Below are positions 22,230-35,429 of a stretch of 64,000 nucleotides of DNA, in pieces; the stretch's first letter is position 1, and every line of letters begins with the position of its first letter. The position numbers and the translations under genes were made by a program. The stretch is from Astragalus membranaceus (taxonomy: Eukaryota; Streptophyta; Magnoliopsida; Fabales; Fabaceae). The stretch spans positions 31,801,109-31,865,108 of the forward strand of contig CM076849.1 of the NCBI GenBank assembly GCA_039519185.1. The letters run 5' to 3'. The notes below the pieces were generated by a model, which saw nothing but the letters and a program-made list of their open reading frames with translations, made no database searches and had not been told where the DNA came from.

Positions 22230-23430
22230 TTAAATAGTCTGAACATTACACCGTAAAAGATAGATAGTAGATTATCAATAACAAATATTTATCCCGTGTT
22301 TTTTTATATATCAGTAAAAATTATTTGTCCTTTTTTAGGTTTTAGTGACAAATATTTGTCGCGTGTGTTTTAAATATTAATCAGTTTAAATAGTCATTAA
22401 GCCTTCTTGTTTTTTTAGATAGTAGTTTTCAAAAACAATAATTATCAATGGCAAATATTAATCCCGTGTTTTTTTATATATCACTGCAGTTATCCTCGTG
22501 TTTTTTATATATCTGTGCAGTTATCTGGTAGTTTCAATTGATTATTTTAGTTGATAGTAGATTATAGTAGATAGTAAATTTGTTAGATAGTAGATTATCA
22601 ATAAGAAATAATTGTTTTAAATATTAATTAGTAATTTTAATAGTCATTAAGCCTGCTTATTTTTTAGATAGTAGGTTTGTAGAAGTAGGTTTCAAAAAAT
22701 TTAATTATCAATGACAAATATTAATCTCGTCTTTTTTTATATATCAGTGCAGTTATCTCGTAGTTTCAATTAATTATTTTAGTTGATTAATAGATTATAG
22801 TAAATAGTAAATAAGAGGTAGTAGATTATCAATAAGAAATATTTATTTTAAGTATTAATCAGTAGTTTAAATAGTCATTAAATATTATTGTTTTTTAGAT
22901 AGTAGGTTTATAGCAGTCTTCCAAAAATTTAATTATCAATGACAAATATTAATCCTTTGTCTTTTTATATATTTGTGTAGTTATCCCGTGTGTTTTTATA
23001 TATCATTGCAGTTATCTCATAGTTTAAATTGATTATTTGAGTTTATTAGTAGATTATTGCAGTTATCCCGTATTTTTATATTAGATTATTTGAGTTGATT
23101 AGTAGATTATAGTAGATTATTGCAGTTATCACGTGTTTTTTTAGATAGTAGTTTTATAGTAGTTTTCCAAAATTATAATTATCAATGGTAAATATTAATC
23201 CCGTGTTTTTTATATATCACTGCAGTTATCCCGTGTTTTTTATTTATCAGTTATCTCGTAGTTTCAATTGATTATTTTAGTTGATTAGTAGATAATAGTA
23301 GATAATAAAATTAGATATTAGATTATCAATAAGAGACATTTGTTTTAAATATTAATTACTAATTTAAATAGTCATTAAGTCTTCTTGTTTTTTAGATAGT
23401 AGGTTTATAGTAGTAGTCTTCAAAAACTTT
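22230..23430. repeat. Tandem array of about 230-250 bp units
   Basis: The block AGTCATTAAG...TTTTTTAGATAGTAG...AATTATCAATG...AAATATTAATC...CCGTGTTTTT recurs. Its AGTCATTAA marker falls at 22391, 22642, 22873 and 23370, spacings of 251, 231 and about two units. Units are degenerate and partly rearranged. It lies directly beside a Helitron 3' end; such arrays are common inside Helitrons. Confidence 0.75.
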
Positions 23431-23459
23431 AATTAAAGTAGTGTTTGTATAAATTTAGA

Positions 23460-23695
23460 AATTTAGTTAAAAGAATTAAAGTGAAATGATAAGAGAAAGA
23501 GAATAATTATTTATGGGAAAAGTAAAGTAAAAAGAAAAAAAAAGGAAGAAAGAGAGTGTAAAAGAAAAGTGAAAATGAGGAAAGAGAGTGTAAGAAGAAA
23601 GAGAAAAAGAAAGAAAGAGAGTGTAAGAGAAAAGTGAAAAGTAAGAAAGAGAGTATAAGAATAAAGAGAAAAAAATAGAGTGTAATGACATTTTT
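23460..23695. repeat. Purine-rich tract
   Basis: The plus strand is almost all A and G, with repeated AAGAAAGAGAGTGTAAG units. The complementary open frame is low-complexity and not a gene. Confidence 0.8.
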
Positions 23696-24075
23696 ACCCT
23701 CAAAAATTTGAGTTGTCTTTTAGATAGAATGAGGGTATTGGTAAAATCATATGTGGTGAATTTGTATAAATCTATAGTAGATTACCGGAAGCTCATGGAT
23801 CCCATGAATGACCGAATGGAAGACCATCCTAGTACTCATCTAGTGCTACCACCATTACGGTTCCATCAAATCCAGCAATATCCTTTTCTTTATGCGAGAT
23901 GCTATATTGCTATGGACGTTTTGAGCATCTCAAGGTGGGTGGGTGACAACATTTCTAATCTTATTTTTAAGATGTTGCTGGTATTATTGTCTACTGTGCA
24001 TGCCTTCATTTTTGGATCTTAGTCCTTATGTCTCAAATTCAGTGCCGTTTTAATATTACACATATTAAAAAAATA

Positions 24076-24373
24076 CTTCTCCTTCCCCTATTATAATAAG
24101 AAAATACAAAAATCATCACTACTAATGAGCTCATTTAATTCTTGTCTTTTTTAAGCTAAGTCTCCAAAATGTCCTTCACCCAACTCCACATAACTCCCCT
24201 CAAGTCTTTATGTGCACTACTCCCACTTACCTTGAAAACTGAAAAGACAAAATATTCAATGAGGGTAAAATTGGTATTTAAGCAATAAATATATACTAAA
24301 AACTGAAATAGTTTCTTATATTTGAGACCAAAATTAACTCCAAAAATCTTTTTATAATAGGGACCGGAAGGAG
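24076..24373. mobile_element. Stowaway-type MITE (Tc1/mariner)
   Basis: The ends are CTTCTCCTTCCCCTATTATAA on the left and TTATAATAGGGACCGGAAG..GAG on the right, an imperfect inverted pair of the CTCCCTCCGTCCC type that marks Stowaway. A TA target duplication lies at 24074-24075 and 24374-24375. The 298-bp length fits and there is no coding capacity. Confidence 0.9.
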
Positions 24374-24383
24374 TATGTGTAAA

Positions 24384-24666
24384 ACGAAGAAAGAGACAAA
24401 TAGCTTTACGAAATTTGCTTTTGTTTCCAACCAGACAAATCAGTATCTAGAGGCTCGGTCGGACATACTTCATCCAAAAGAGGAGGAACACAGTAGAAGC
24501 TCTCTATCGGCTGGCCCACATCGATCACTCCTCACATTCCTCAGTCGATCGGCTCCTACCTCCGATCAGTCACCCCATACCACCCAAAAGACCTTCTCTA
24601 TCCTTTTGCCAGAAGACTAATCTGTAACAGCAGACAAACACTTATTAGAAACCCTTAGATTTCTCA
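24384..24666. other. Spacer interrupted by the gypsy element
   Basis: No gene is seen. The sequence around GGCTCGGTCGGACATAC and TCAGTCGATCGGCTCC has an LTR-like look. It would continue at 27431 (CTTGTAACGGCCGC...), because the gypsy element sits between with a TGATG duplication. The joined stretch could be an older solo LTR. Confidence 0.35.
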
Positions 24667-24671
24667 TGATG

Positions 24672-27425
24672 TGTAACATCATCAAAATAATTAGTAGAAT
24701 TATTTGGGTGTTAACCCAATTAAATTAATTTAGTACTTGACTGGTAAATTTATTGAGTGCTAAAATTATTTATTGGTTGAGCTCGGATGGTTGCTGACGA
24801 CTTAACATTATGCTTAAGTGATGTTTTCCCTTGTTGGCTATGTATCACGACATTATGACTTTAACTGTTGTAAAAGTTATGTATTTAGTTTCCGTTTTCT
24901 TGTATGATATTGAACACTGTAGTTCACTGATGGTTTATGGTCAGAGAATCGACACGGTCTTGTTGTATTCAGTGAAAAATTTACAGTGGTGTTCAGTATT
25001 TAAACAGGAAATATATCTCTGATGTTTTAGGGATGGTGCACTTGGGTATTTTTACTAAATAAAAATACCGGGGTGTTAAAGTTGGTATCAGAGCAGTTCG
25101 ACCTAGTCAGACTTAGTTTAGGGTTGAGTCGATTCCTTGTTAGTCCTTGTTGTAATTATACTTATGATGCTAAGAGACATTGAGCCTGATCAACTTAATA
25201 CTTAGTGCATCATAAGCGGAATTATGGCAGGATGACTAAGACGCAATCCTCGACCAAGACTGGAATCTCCAACCGATGCATCCTCAGGAAAGGTGACATG
25301 ATGGTGGAAGAATACATCGATAAGTTTGAGAAGTTGTCTCAGTTTTACCAAGTGGTAAAGTAAGCTCCGGATGACGAATGTTGAATGCAGATGTATAAGA
25401 GGGCCATAAGTGCTTTTATGACTTGGGGTCTCAGTTCTTATACTATTACCAATGATGTTGCCTTAGTGCAATCAGCCTATGTCGCCGAGGATGATCTCAT
25501 AGGGAGTATGGGAAAAGGAAAGAAGGTAGTTGAATTATCAACTCGGAATGCAAAGTCCAAAGATAATTTCATCAAAGGAAAAGCAGGTGCAATTCTTTGA
25601 GTCTTCAAAGGTCAGAAGATGTTCTAACTGTGGAAAGCCTCACAGTGATGATTGCAAGCGACGATCTAATCGATGATATCTTGGTGTACTCGAGGACCCT
25701 TGAAGAGCATGCTCAACATCTCCGCATTGTTCTGAATGTACTCCGAGAAATGAAGTTGTACGCAAAACCCTCAAAGTGTGATTTCTGGATGCCTGAGGTT
25801 AAGTTTTTGGGACATGTGATTTCCCAATCGGGAGTTGCTGTGGATCCCAGTAAAGTGGAAGATGTGTTAAACTGGGAACGACCAACATCAGTCACTGAAA
25901 TAAGAAGTTTTCCGGGTCTAGCCGGTTACTACAGGAGGTTTATCCAAGGATTCTCACAATTGGTTCTTCCACTTACTCGGCTAACTCGTAAGGGTCAACC
26001 GTTTACGTGGGATGCTGATTGTGAAGAATGTTTTCAAGAATTGAAGGTTAGGTTGAATTTTGCTTCAGTCCTGATTCTTCCGGATCCGTCTTTGGAATTT
26101 TGAATTTACAGCGAAGCTTCTAGGAAGGGTTTAGGATGTGTTCTCATGCAGAATCAATAAGTGGTAGCTTATGCGTCCAGGCAATTGAAGACTCGTGAAG
26201 GGAATTATCCGACTCATGATTTGAAGTTGGCGGCTATTGTGTATGCACTGAAGATTTGAAGATATTACCTGTAAGGGTCTTGTTTCGAAGTCTTTGGTGA
26301 TCACAAGAGTTTAGAGTTCTGTTTGATAGTTGTTTTGAGAACAACTGAGGTGATTTTCATTACGTTCAAATTTATTTGTTGTCCCCACGGTTTATTTCTA
26401 CATTATGGTCAAAGTTTTTAGTAAAACCCTCATTCCATCTTTTTGAAAAGTTTTATCTCGAGATCTCGGGGGGCGAGTCAAGAAGTTTCACACATGACTT
26501 TTCCGTCACATTTTTCAATGTGTGAGAACTGTTATGGATTTTTAGAAAATTGTTGAGAACGTGTTTACACCCTTCGAGGAAACCATGTTTGTTCTTATCT
26601 CGATCGAGGAGTACCGATATGTGGACCTCATTTTTAAACATGTATCTCTATTAAGTGTCTTGTATTAAACCCTTTGATTTAGATTAATCAAAGTTGGGGA
26701 GTAAACGAGGATAATTGGAATGAAGCTTCGAAAGAGTTTTCAAACACGGTGTCGAGCCCATGTAGGCGAGTGATGAGTTTCTCGTGTTGATTCGTAACAA
26801 GAGAGTTCGGACTATAACCTTAGAAGCGTTTTAGAGTAGTAGTGGATCATACTTGGAGACCGATGTGCCAACCTGGGAAGATTTTATACACTCATTTCGT
26901 TAATTCAATATTGTGTTCCAGCAACTTAAGACCTTTTTGAGAATGTCAATTCTCGGTTGGTCAAATGAAAGACTTGACGAAATTTTGAGGACAAAATTCT
27001 TTCAAGTTGGGGAGAATGTAACATCCTCAAAATAATTAGTAGAATTATTTGGGTGTTAACCCAATTAAATTAATTTAGTACTCGACTGGTAAATTTATTG
27101 AGTGCTAAAATTATTTATTGGTAGAGCTCGGATGGTTGCTGACGACTTAGCATTATGCTTAAGTGATGTTTTCCCTTGTTAGCTATGTATCACGACATTA
27201 TGACTTTAACTGTTGTAAAAGTTATGTATTTAGTTTCTGCTTTTTTGTATGATATTGAACACTGTAGTTCACTGATGGTTTATGGTCAGAGAATCGACAC
27301 GGTCTTGTTGTATTCAGTGAAAAATTTACAGTGGTGTTTAGTATTTAAACAGGAAATATATCTCTGATGTTTTAGGGATGGTGCACTTGGGTACTTTTAC
27401 TAAATAAAAATACCGGGGTGTTAAA
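24672..27425 (+). mobile_element. Internally deleted Ty3/gypsy LTR retrotransposon (Tekay/Del-like)
   Basis: Two direct repeats of 409 bp lie at 24672-25080 and 27017-27425, differing at about ten positions by eye (near 97.5 percent identity). The target duplication TGATG is at 24667-24671 and 27426-27430. After the 5' LTR comes TTGGTATCAGAGC, the initiator-methionine tRNA primer site. Before the 3' LTR comes AAGTTGGGGAGAA, the polypurine tract. The interior of about 1.9 kb keeps only gag and reverse transcriptase pieces, so the element cannot move by itself. LTRs begin TGTAACATC and end GGTGTTAAA instead of ending in CA. Confidence 0.95.
25270..26280 (+). pseudogene. gag-pol remnant of the deleted gypsy element
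   Basis: About 25298-25370 encodes a gag piece (VEEYIDKFEKLSQFY). At about 25605-25655 a zinc knuckle CSNCGKPHSDDC is read, and only a few codons later the reverse transcriptase core DDILVYSRTLEEHAQHL begins, so protease and the front of RT are deleted. RT runs on through KFLGHVISQSGVAVDPSK and AGYYRRFI to about 26103. The RNase H part that follows has several stops. Sequence resembles Tekay/Del chromoviruses. The gag and pol pieces are in different frames. Confidence 0.9.
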
Positions 27426-27430
27426 TGATG

Positions 27431-27553
27431 TCTTGTAACGGCCGCAACGACCATAATGTGTAATAAATCTCATTAATCACCGTTTGTACTATATAAATCG
27501 CCCTAATGAAAGGATCCCGAAATTTTCTATTTACTTTTCCTATACAATTCATA
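27431..27553. other. Continuation of the sequence interrupted by the gypsy element
   Basis: This short stretch contains a TATATAAATCG site (about 27490) and ends at the Helitron insertion point. It is probably the second half of the sequence at 24384-24666. No gene. Confidence 0.35.
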
Positions 27554-29401
27554 CTAGGGGAATCCCCGTGCGTTGCACGGGTTGTTATAATATTTCATAT
27601 ATTATTTTATAATTATCGTAGCAATTCATTTATTTGGCTAATTGAAGTAAATGAAACGGTGGAAACAGTTCAATTTAACGGTATTATTTAATAGGTTAAT
27701 AAAAATTAATAAATCGATAATTAAAGAAATCCAATAGAATCGTAAAAAGAGGAAGCAAATAGAAATGTTAGTTAAGAAAACTTCAATATTAAAAACAATG
27801 TACAATTTACATTCATCGAATCGAGAGATATGATACACAAAATTGAAATATAAAAACTCATTAGAAAAATAGAAGATCCTTTTGAGAGTGCTCTATAAAA
27901 AAATTAATACATAGAATTGAAATATATAATTACATTTAGACGACATCTTAAGGTTATAAAAAAAACAACTACATTATACTGCTTGAGCAAATTCTACAAA
28001 CCCATAAACTATGACTCTTATGTGTCTATGATAGATTTATTCTAGGGATGCCTAAGATAATAAATACCATGAGTATTGTTTGTTGGTCACAATACCATGA
28101 GTATTGTTAATACATACAAACCACCAAAGAAATATTTTAGTCGATGATGCCTAAACACTCGACCCCATTAAGTTTTCATTACGGATTTACAACCCCACAA
28201 AGATCCATATCTTTAGTGTAAGAAGTTTCATTTAAATTGTCCTATAAAAAGAATATTTGGAATAAGTAGTAAGATCACCAACTAATCAAGGAAAAAAGGT
28301 TGGGATACAATCAAATACTCTGAAGCTTGATGTAGTGCTATTGAAGTCTTGTAGGCAAGTTTGGTGTTAGAGCTCTATCACCATTCCTTTATAGCATTTA
28401 ACACATCAGTATCATGGTCAAAAGTAATAAATTAAAATCACTAAGTAAGTTTATTTATGTAGAAAATTTGTGAAAACAAAAAAAGCAAAAAATTCATCTC
28501 ATGAATTTAGAATGAATAATAATGAATAAATTGATATCTAATACTTAATTTCACATAAAATCAAAAAGAAAAAATAAAGAAAAACTGGATCTCATAAAAT
28601 AAGAATGTAGATTAAGAAATAAGAGAAGAAAGTTGATATTAAATTTAATATAATTAAAAAATTGAGGAACATCTCCCTTATAGCCTAATGAATAGAAGAA
28701 AAAAGTTGATATTTAATACAAATATAAATTAAAAAATCTCATAAAATGATGTTTTTCTTGGTTTTTTTTTTTGCCTTTTTGTGATATAGAGGGTGAGCTT
28801 CCTATATGTGAGACCTAAGGTGACTCCTTCATAAGAAAGATACTAAAAGTTATATACATCGTGTTTGATTTGTGCACTCAGTGTAAAGACAAACTAATGC
28901 ACTATCTATTATGTGATAAAAAAAAGCTCTTCTTCAAGGGACATAATTAAATCCTACACATCATACAAATTCACCAAAACTATTAAATAAAACATTTTTC
29001 TAAGAACAATAATAAAATATACATGACTTCTCTCAATGCTTATAACTTTACAAAGATTCGTTATTTCTATTGCATGATTCACTAACTGATCCATATTTTC
29101 CTTTGCCTCTTTGTTTACTTCAAAACTGCCAATAACATGGAATCCTCGACCTTTTTTGTGCATTCTACCTTTTCTCAGGAAACTTGCTTCTTTCTTATGC
29201 TCTTTGTTTTTCAATATGAACATTTTTGTCAAAACCCCTCCCCTCACCATCCAAAATTGTCTCCTTTAATTAAATAGTTAATTTTTGCTATAAATGATTA
29301 AAACTCTACCTTTTCCACTCATATTATAGTAACTTATTAGTTTATTGTCAATTAAAGGAGTAATTCATCTGAATATGAAACCTCTCACTTTCAATGCATA
29401 A

Positions 29402-29403
<2 letters not shown>

Positions 29404-29480
<77 letters not shown>
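29404..29480. repeat. TA microsatellite at the Helitron 5' end
   Basis: About 38 TA units directly follow the terminal TC of the inner Helitron. Open frames of alternating isoleucine and tyrosine on both strands are by-products of it. Confidence 0.95.
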
Positions 29481-29484
<4 letters not shown>

Positions 29485-29632
29485 GAGACCCCAATGGAGC
29501 CTCCACAATGAATCTCATGATTTTTAATTTTAATTTTTTTTTAAAAAAGTATCCCTTATTCATTACTCTTAGTTCATTCATTAGTTGATGTCTTCATTTA
29601 GTTGCCTTTTGGTCTCTCTAAATACAAATTTA

Positions 29633-30266
29633 TTTGATTCATGAGTTAAAACTTTTCAATTACACTTATAAATTAATTTTGTGATTAAACTAAATAATAT
29701 ATTTTTTTAGTAAAACAATTTATATTGGTTGTTTTATATATTAAGTATCAAACACATTGAATATTCTATCAAAATTAAAATTGCGTCATGATATTGTATT
29801 ATTATCAATTATTTTTTGAAATAAAATACATAAAATAAGACTAAATATACAGAAATTAAAAACTAAATACACAATCAGTTTTTTATTTATATGGCAAATA
29901 GGAATATTGTTTTGATGGAAATTTTTATTAAAGTTAGTCGGTTACATATTTTGATTCATGAGTTAAAACTTTTCAATTACACTTATAATTCAATTTTGTT
30001 ATTAAACTAAATAATATATTTTTTAGTAAAACAATTTATATTGGTTGTTTTATATATTAAGTATAAAACATCTTGAATATTCTATCAAAATTCAAATTGC
30101 GTCATGATATTGCATTATTATCAATTATTTTTTGAAATAAAATACATAAAATAAGACTAGATATACAGAAATTAAAAACTAAATACACAATCAGTTTTTT
30201 ATTTGTATGGCAAATAGGAATATTGTTTTCATGGAAATTTTTATTAAAGTTAGTCGGTTACATATT
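29633..30266. repeat. Tandem duplication of a 317-bp unit
   Basis: The copy 29633-29949 is followed at once by 29950-30266. Each starts TTTGATTCATGAGTTAAAAC and ends AGTTAGTCGGTTACATA, with only scattered differences. This is a recent local duplication inside the inner Helitron. Confidence 0.95.
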
Positions 30267-31189
30267 TTTATTTAGGTTATATGTATTCCTGTTCATTTCT
30301 TTATGAAACCATTGTATTACTCGAACATTTAATTATATTTGGTCAGTTTTGAATTTAGTTCCAAAACCTCTCCTATCATGAGTTTAGTTCCAAAACCTTT
30401 CGTTATATTCGGTAACCAAGTAAAATTGAAAAGGTAGCCTTGGAGTTGTGCCAAAATGAAATATAATCACAAACCAAAATTAATTATAATTAGAAACATT
30501 AATATGTCCGACCCTTGAGATAAAAGTTGAAATCCTTAAAAGGCAACCCCCAAGCTCAAACATACATATTTCCATAGTCGACTGAGGTAAGGAGTTCTAC
30601 TTTTGGTCCGCAGGTGAGGAGTTCTACTTTTGGTTTTGCTTAATAACATTTCATTCACATCCACTTGCTGCTATTACTCTTTCCTGTTATTACTCTTTGC
30701 AGCACACAACATGTTCTCCTTACTTTATTAGGAAGGCAAAGGCATAATCTTTGCAACTAAAAACTTTAATCCTCAAAGTTTACAATCATATATCCATACT
30801 ACTAGATTTGACTAACCCTTTATCTCCATGTATTTCAGTCTTATTTTGGATTTCTTCAGACATGTATATATTAGTAGACAACATCATTATATCAAGTGGA
30901 ATACAAATACCATTCTTAGAATATGGTACTCAACAGAGTTAAATTGCAATTTACGCTCTGATTTAATTTCAAAATAAACAAACCTATTTTTTTTGTCATT
31001 CTACAGTCTTGAGGTAGTCGCACTATTGCAGCAACAAGCAAGTCATTGCATCTCCTTTTTTGTACAAATAAACTTCAAAGACAGCATGTCACAATGTTGA
31101 ATTGTAACATTGATATTGTAGAATCTTATGGTGATCGAATTAGTAAGAATGATACTAATATATAATTAAATATCAATTTACTCTTTTTA

Positions 31190-31985
<796 letters not shown>

Positions 31986-33354
31986 ATTACTTTAATTCAC
32001 AATAAACTCATGAGTTAGTAGAATATGAGTGGAAGAGGTAGAGTTTTAGTCAATTATAGCAAGAAATAAATATTAAAGGGAGACAATCTTAGATGGTGAA
32101 AGGAGAGGTTTTGATAAAAAAAAATCATAATGAAGAACAAGAAGTAGAAGAAACGAGTGAGTTTTGCGAGAAAAGGTAAAATGCACAAAAAGGATAAAGA
32201 GTTCCATCTTCTTCACAATTTGGAAGTAGACAAAGATGCGGAAAGATAAATATGGATCAGTTAGTGAATCATGTAGTGGAGACAACAATTTTTTAAAAAA
32301 AGTTATAGGCATTGAGAAATCATGTATATTTTAATATTTTTCTTTAATGTCATCGGCATTGAGAAATCATGAATTCGTTTTCATATAATTATAAATAGAA
32401 AAAATAAAGAATAGTTTTTAAATTATTTTCTTCTTATAAATTTAATCTAAATTAAATTTATTTAATTAAAATTTTATTTTAATTTTAATCTATAGTTTTA
32501 CTTTAAATTTATGAATTATTAATTGATGATAAAAATCAATGAAATAAAATAATAAAGATTAGTAAATTTTTGTTTTCTATGATATATGTTTAGTCATACT
32601 CATCTGCCTCTATTATAAAAAATCGTGCTCATAAGTTCAACGTATTAAATAGAATTACATTTTTTATTTCTAAATCTAATGAAGTTTAGTAAAACCATTT
32701 TTGCAACAATTAAGCTCATAAAAAATATTGACAACTATTTATATTAAAAAAAGCATACACTATATAATATTTTTGCTTTAAATAAATAATTTTTGAATAT
32801 AAAAAATACAACAATATATTTATGTAATACTATATTTTTAAAATACATAATTTAGATCAACAACTTATATATCTTTTTTTTACCAAACTTATATATCTTT
32901 ATATAAAAGCTTCATAACTTTTTTTTTAAAAAAAAACTTTATATAATAACCCGTGCAACGCACGGGTATTCCCCTAGTTGTTACATAAAAAAGAATTTTA
33001 AAGGTCAACTAACTTAATTATACAAAAAATAATCTTTATTTTGTTTACAAATTTTTTTTTAAAAAAATATGTACCTAGATTGGAAGATTTCAACAAATAT
33101 TGAGTCGATTGATAAATTTTAATAAATGTACGAATATATTTATTTGTAGGTTTTATCACTAAATTATATAATAACTAATATATAAATATGTTTGTGTGTG
33201 TAAATTAAATTTATTTAAATTTATTTGATAATAAGTAAATTAAAAAATGATGACATTAATTTCGAATTAGTTTAAAAATTCATGAAGTTGTTTGTGTATA
33301 AAGCCCTTCATCTACTACAATGTATTTTTATATTTTTGGTTACCATTAATGTCA

Positions 33355-33404
<50 letters not shown>

Positions 33405-33793
33405 GTTATCATTATTATTAATCTAATAAAATGTAGTTATTTATTATAACTGACACATAAGGAATATAAAAACTAATATATATATACTAACAATTAAAAT
33501 AATATATATATATATAAATAAAGGAGAAAAAGGAAAAAAAAACTTACAATTCAAGAGTCAAGATTCTTATATATATATATAGATATAGATAAATTATATT
33601 ATATTATTATATATAAACATATTGTTAGTTTTTATTATTATTTAATATTCCACTTAGAGAATCTTTTAATAAATTAGTGGCAATTATGTTCTTTCATTAG
33701 AATTAAAGTCTTCTTTATGTGCAAATTTTAAATAAATATTATAATAGATAAAATTTAATTATGAGAAAAATTGTGCAGCTCCATTGGGGTCTC

Positions 33794-33832
<39 letters not shown>

Positions 33833-33833
33833 T

Positions 33834-34342
33834 TATTTTTTTATCATTTGTGTCAGGTTTCTTAATTATCGAGCAAATAGATCGAAACAGCTTTATTGGA
33901 ATTTGCGGCCAATTGATGTATTCACCACTATCATAAATGTAAAGTAGATGATAATGTCTTGGGAGTGATGCTCGTACAATTAATTATTGAGTGATATTAG
34001 TAAAAAGTTAATTAAAATTATAAAGTGACACTTATTTTGTGACAATATTTTTAGTAAGCGTGACAGTTAATACATACATATATATTTATTTAATACATAC
34101 ATATATTTAACCTATCATATTTACTTAACAACAAAATATTATTAAAATGTCACCTTGACAGCTTTTAATATGTTACTACTTACTCTTCTGGTATATAAAA
34201 ATGAGGTGGTACAGTCCTTTAGGATATAGTCTTACTAAAGGAGACTTCCTAAATACATAGAACCAAATTTCCTTAATACAACTGCAATATACTGCAAGGA
34301 ATCACTGTCCAACGCCTGCCACCGAGATAGTGGTGTGGCCAC
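33834..34342. other. AT-rich spacer
   Basis: No gene, repeat boundary or RNA was recognised. The first bases continue the sequence into which the outer Helitron inserted. Confidence 0.5.
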
Positions 34343-34620
34343 GACTACAAAAAAATATCCTAATTACTGACGACCTATTACGAGTGGACCAAGATCCCAT
34401 CAGTAAAAGTCCAGCCAGCGACGGATCTGGCCGTCGATAATGAGCGAGGGAATTTGGAAATAAGTGAGGGAATTATGAAATCAATACCGAGGGAGTTTGC
34501 GACGGATCTGGCCATCGGTATGCAAATTTTATGACCATTGTAGTTACTCACAGCCAAACTCGTCGGTGATAAAGCGACTTTCTAAGTTACTTTATTACTC
34601 GCGACCTTGCCTGTCAGTAA
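34343..34620. mobile_element. CACTA-like end fragment
   Basis: The sequence ACGACTACAAAAAAATATCC at 34341-34360 resembles a CACTA terminus (CACTACAAAAAAA) with one changed base. It is followed by short inverted motifs GCGACGGATCTGGCCGTCG, GACGGATCTGGCCATCGG and CTCGTCGGTGATAAAGCGAC, the look of a subterminal array. No matching right end was identified. Confidence 0.55.
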
Positions 34621-34804
34621 CTTTCACTTAAACCAAAATTTCGCAAACAAAACCCTCATTTCACTATCTTCTCTTCTCTTTTCTCCCCCACCATCGTTTG
34701 GCAACCACACCACCCTCATTTCGCCACTGTTTTACTGGTTCTGGTCAGTAGCACATTTTTTTCATTTTTATTTTATTTATAATTGGTTTTTGATATTAGT
34801 GTTT

Positions 34805-34980
34805 TAGAGATGTTAGGCATTTTAGAGATGTTTCTGATATGTAGGAATTTTAGAGATGTTTTTGATATTCACAAATGTTAGGGATATGATTGTATGTTGT
34901 TAGGGATGCATGTTAGAGATGTCTGTTGTTAGGGATGTGTGTTGGAGATGTATGTTAGAGATGTATGTTGATAAGGGGAA
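34805..34980. repeat. Degenerate TTAGAGATGT minisatellite
   Basis: Ten or so copies of a TTAGAGATGT / TTAGGGATGT motif spaced 10-30 bp apart. It lies downstream of the CACTA-like end and may belong to that element. Confidence 0.7.
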
Positions 34981-35429
34981 GGGCATGGGGGTTGAGCCAC
35001 CTCGTTAAAGGAGGCGTCACCGTCATGTCGAATGGGTTTGTGGGGATGCCTAAGTCCCTGACCACTTCTACTCCTCCTGGGAACGCATTGTGTTCTACTC
35101 TAAATGGGATCCCACTACCATGTATCTCATCGGTACCCACTTTTATATGTCTCCCACCCCCAAAGAGCTAAGCTAAGAGAAATCCGACTCGGGTCCAAAA
35201 GCGGAGCAAACAAGTGTAGGTAGTTCAGTAATTAATGTGAAAACTAATGTTATGTAGAGAATGTAGATTGTGATAGGGTTTTATCCCAAAATAGAGGAGA
35301 GAGAAAACCCTAGAAGCAAAAAGATCTCAGAGAAGCCCAGAAAGAGGCAAAATTCCAGCCATCATGACGAGAGTTCTTGCATTCAAAGCCGCAAATTCAC
35401 CTTGAGTTCTCCATCAAAAGTTGACAATC

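Noticed and set aside
23476..23703. A minus-strand frame rich in Ser, Phe and Leu resembling a membrane peptide
   Set aside because: It is the complement of a purine-rich low-complexity tract.
29348..29588. Open frames of alternating Ile and Tyr on both strands
   Set aside because: They are produced by the TA microsatellite at 29404-29480.
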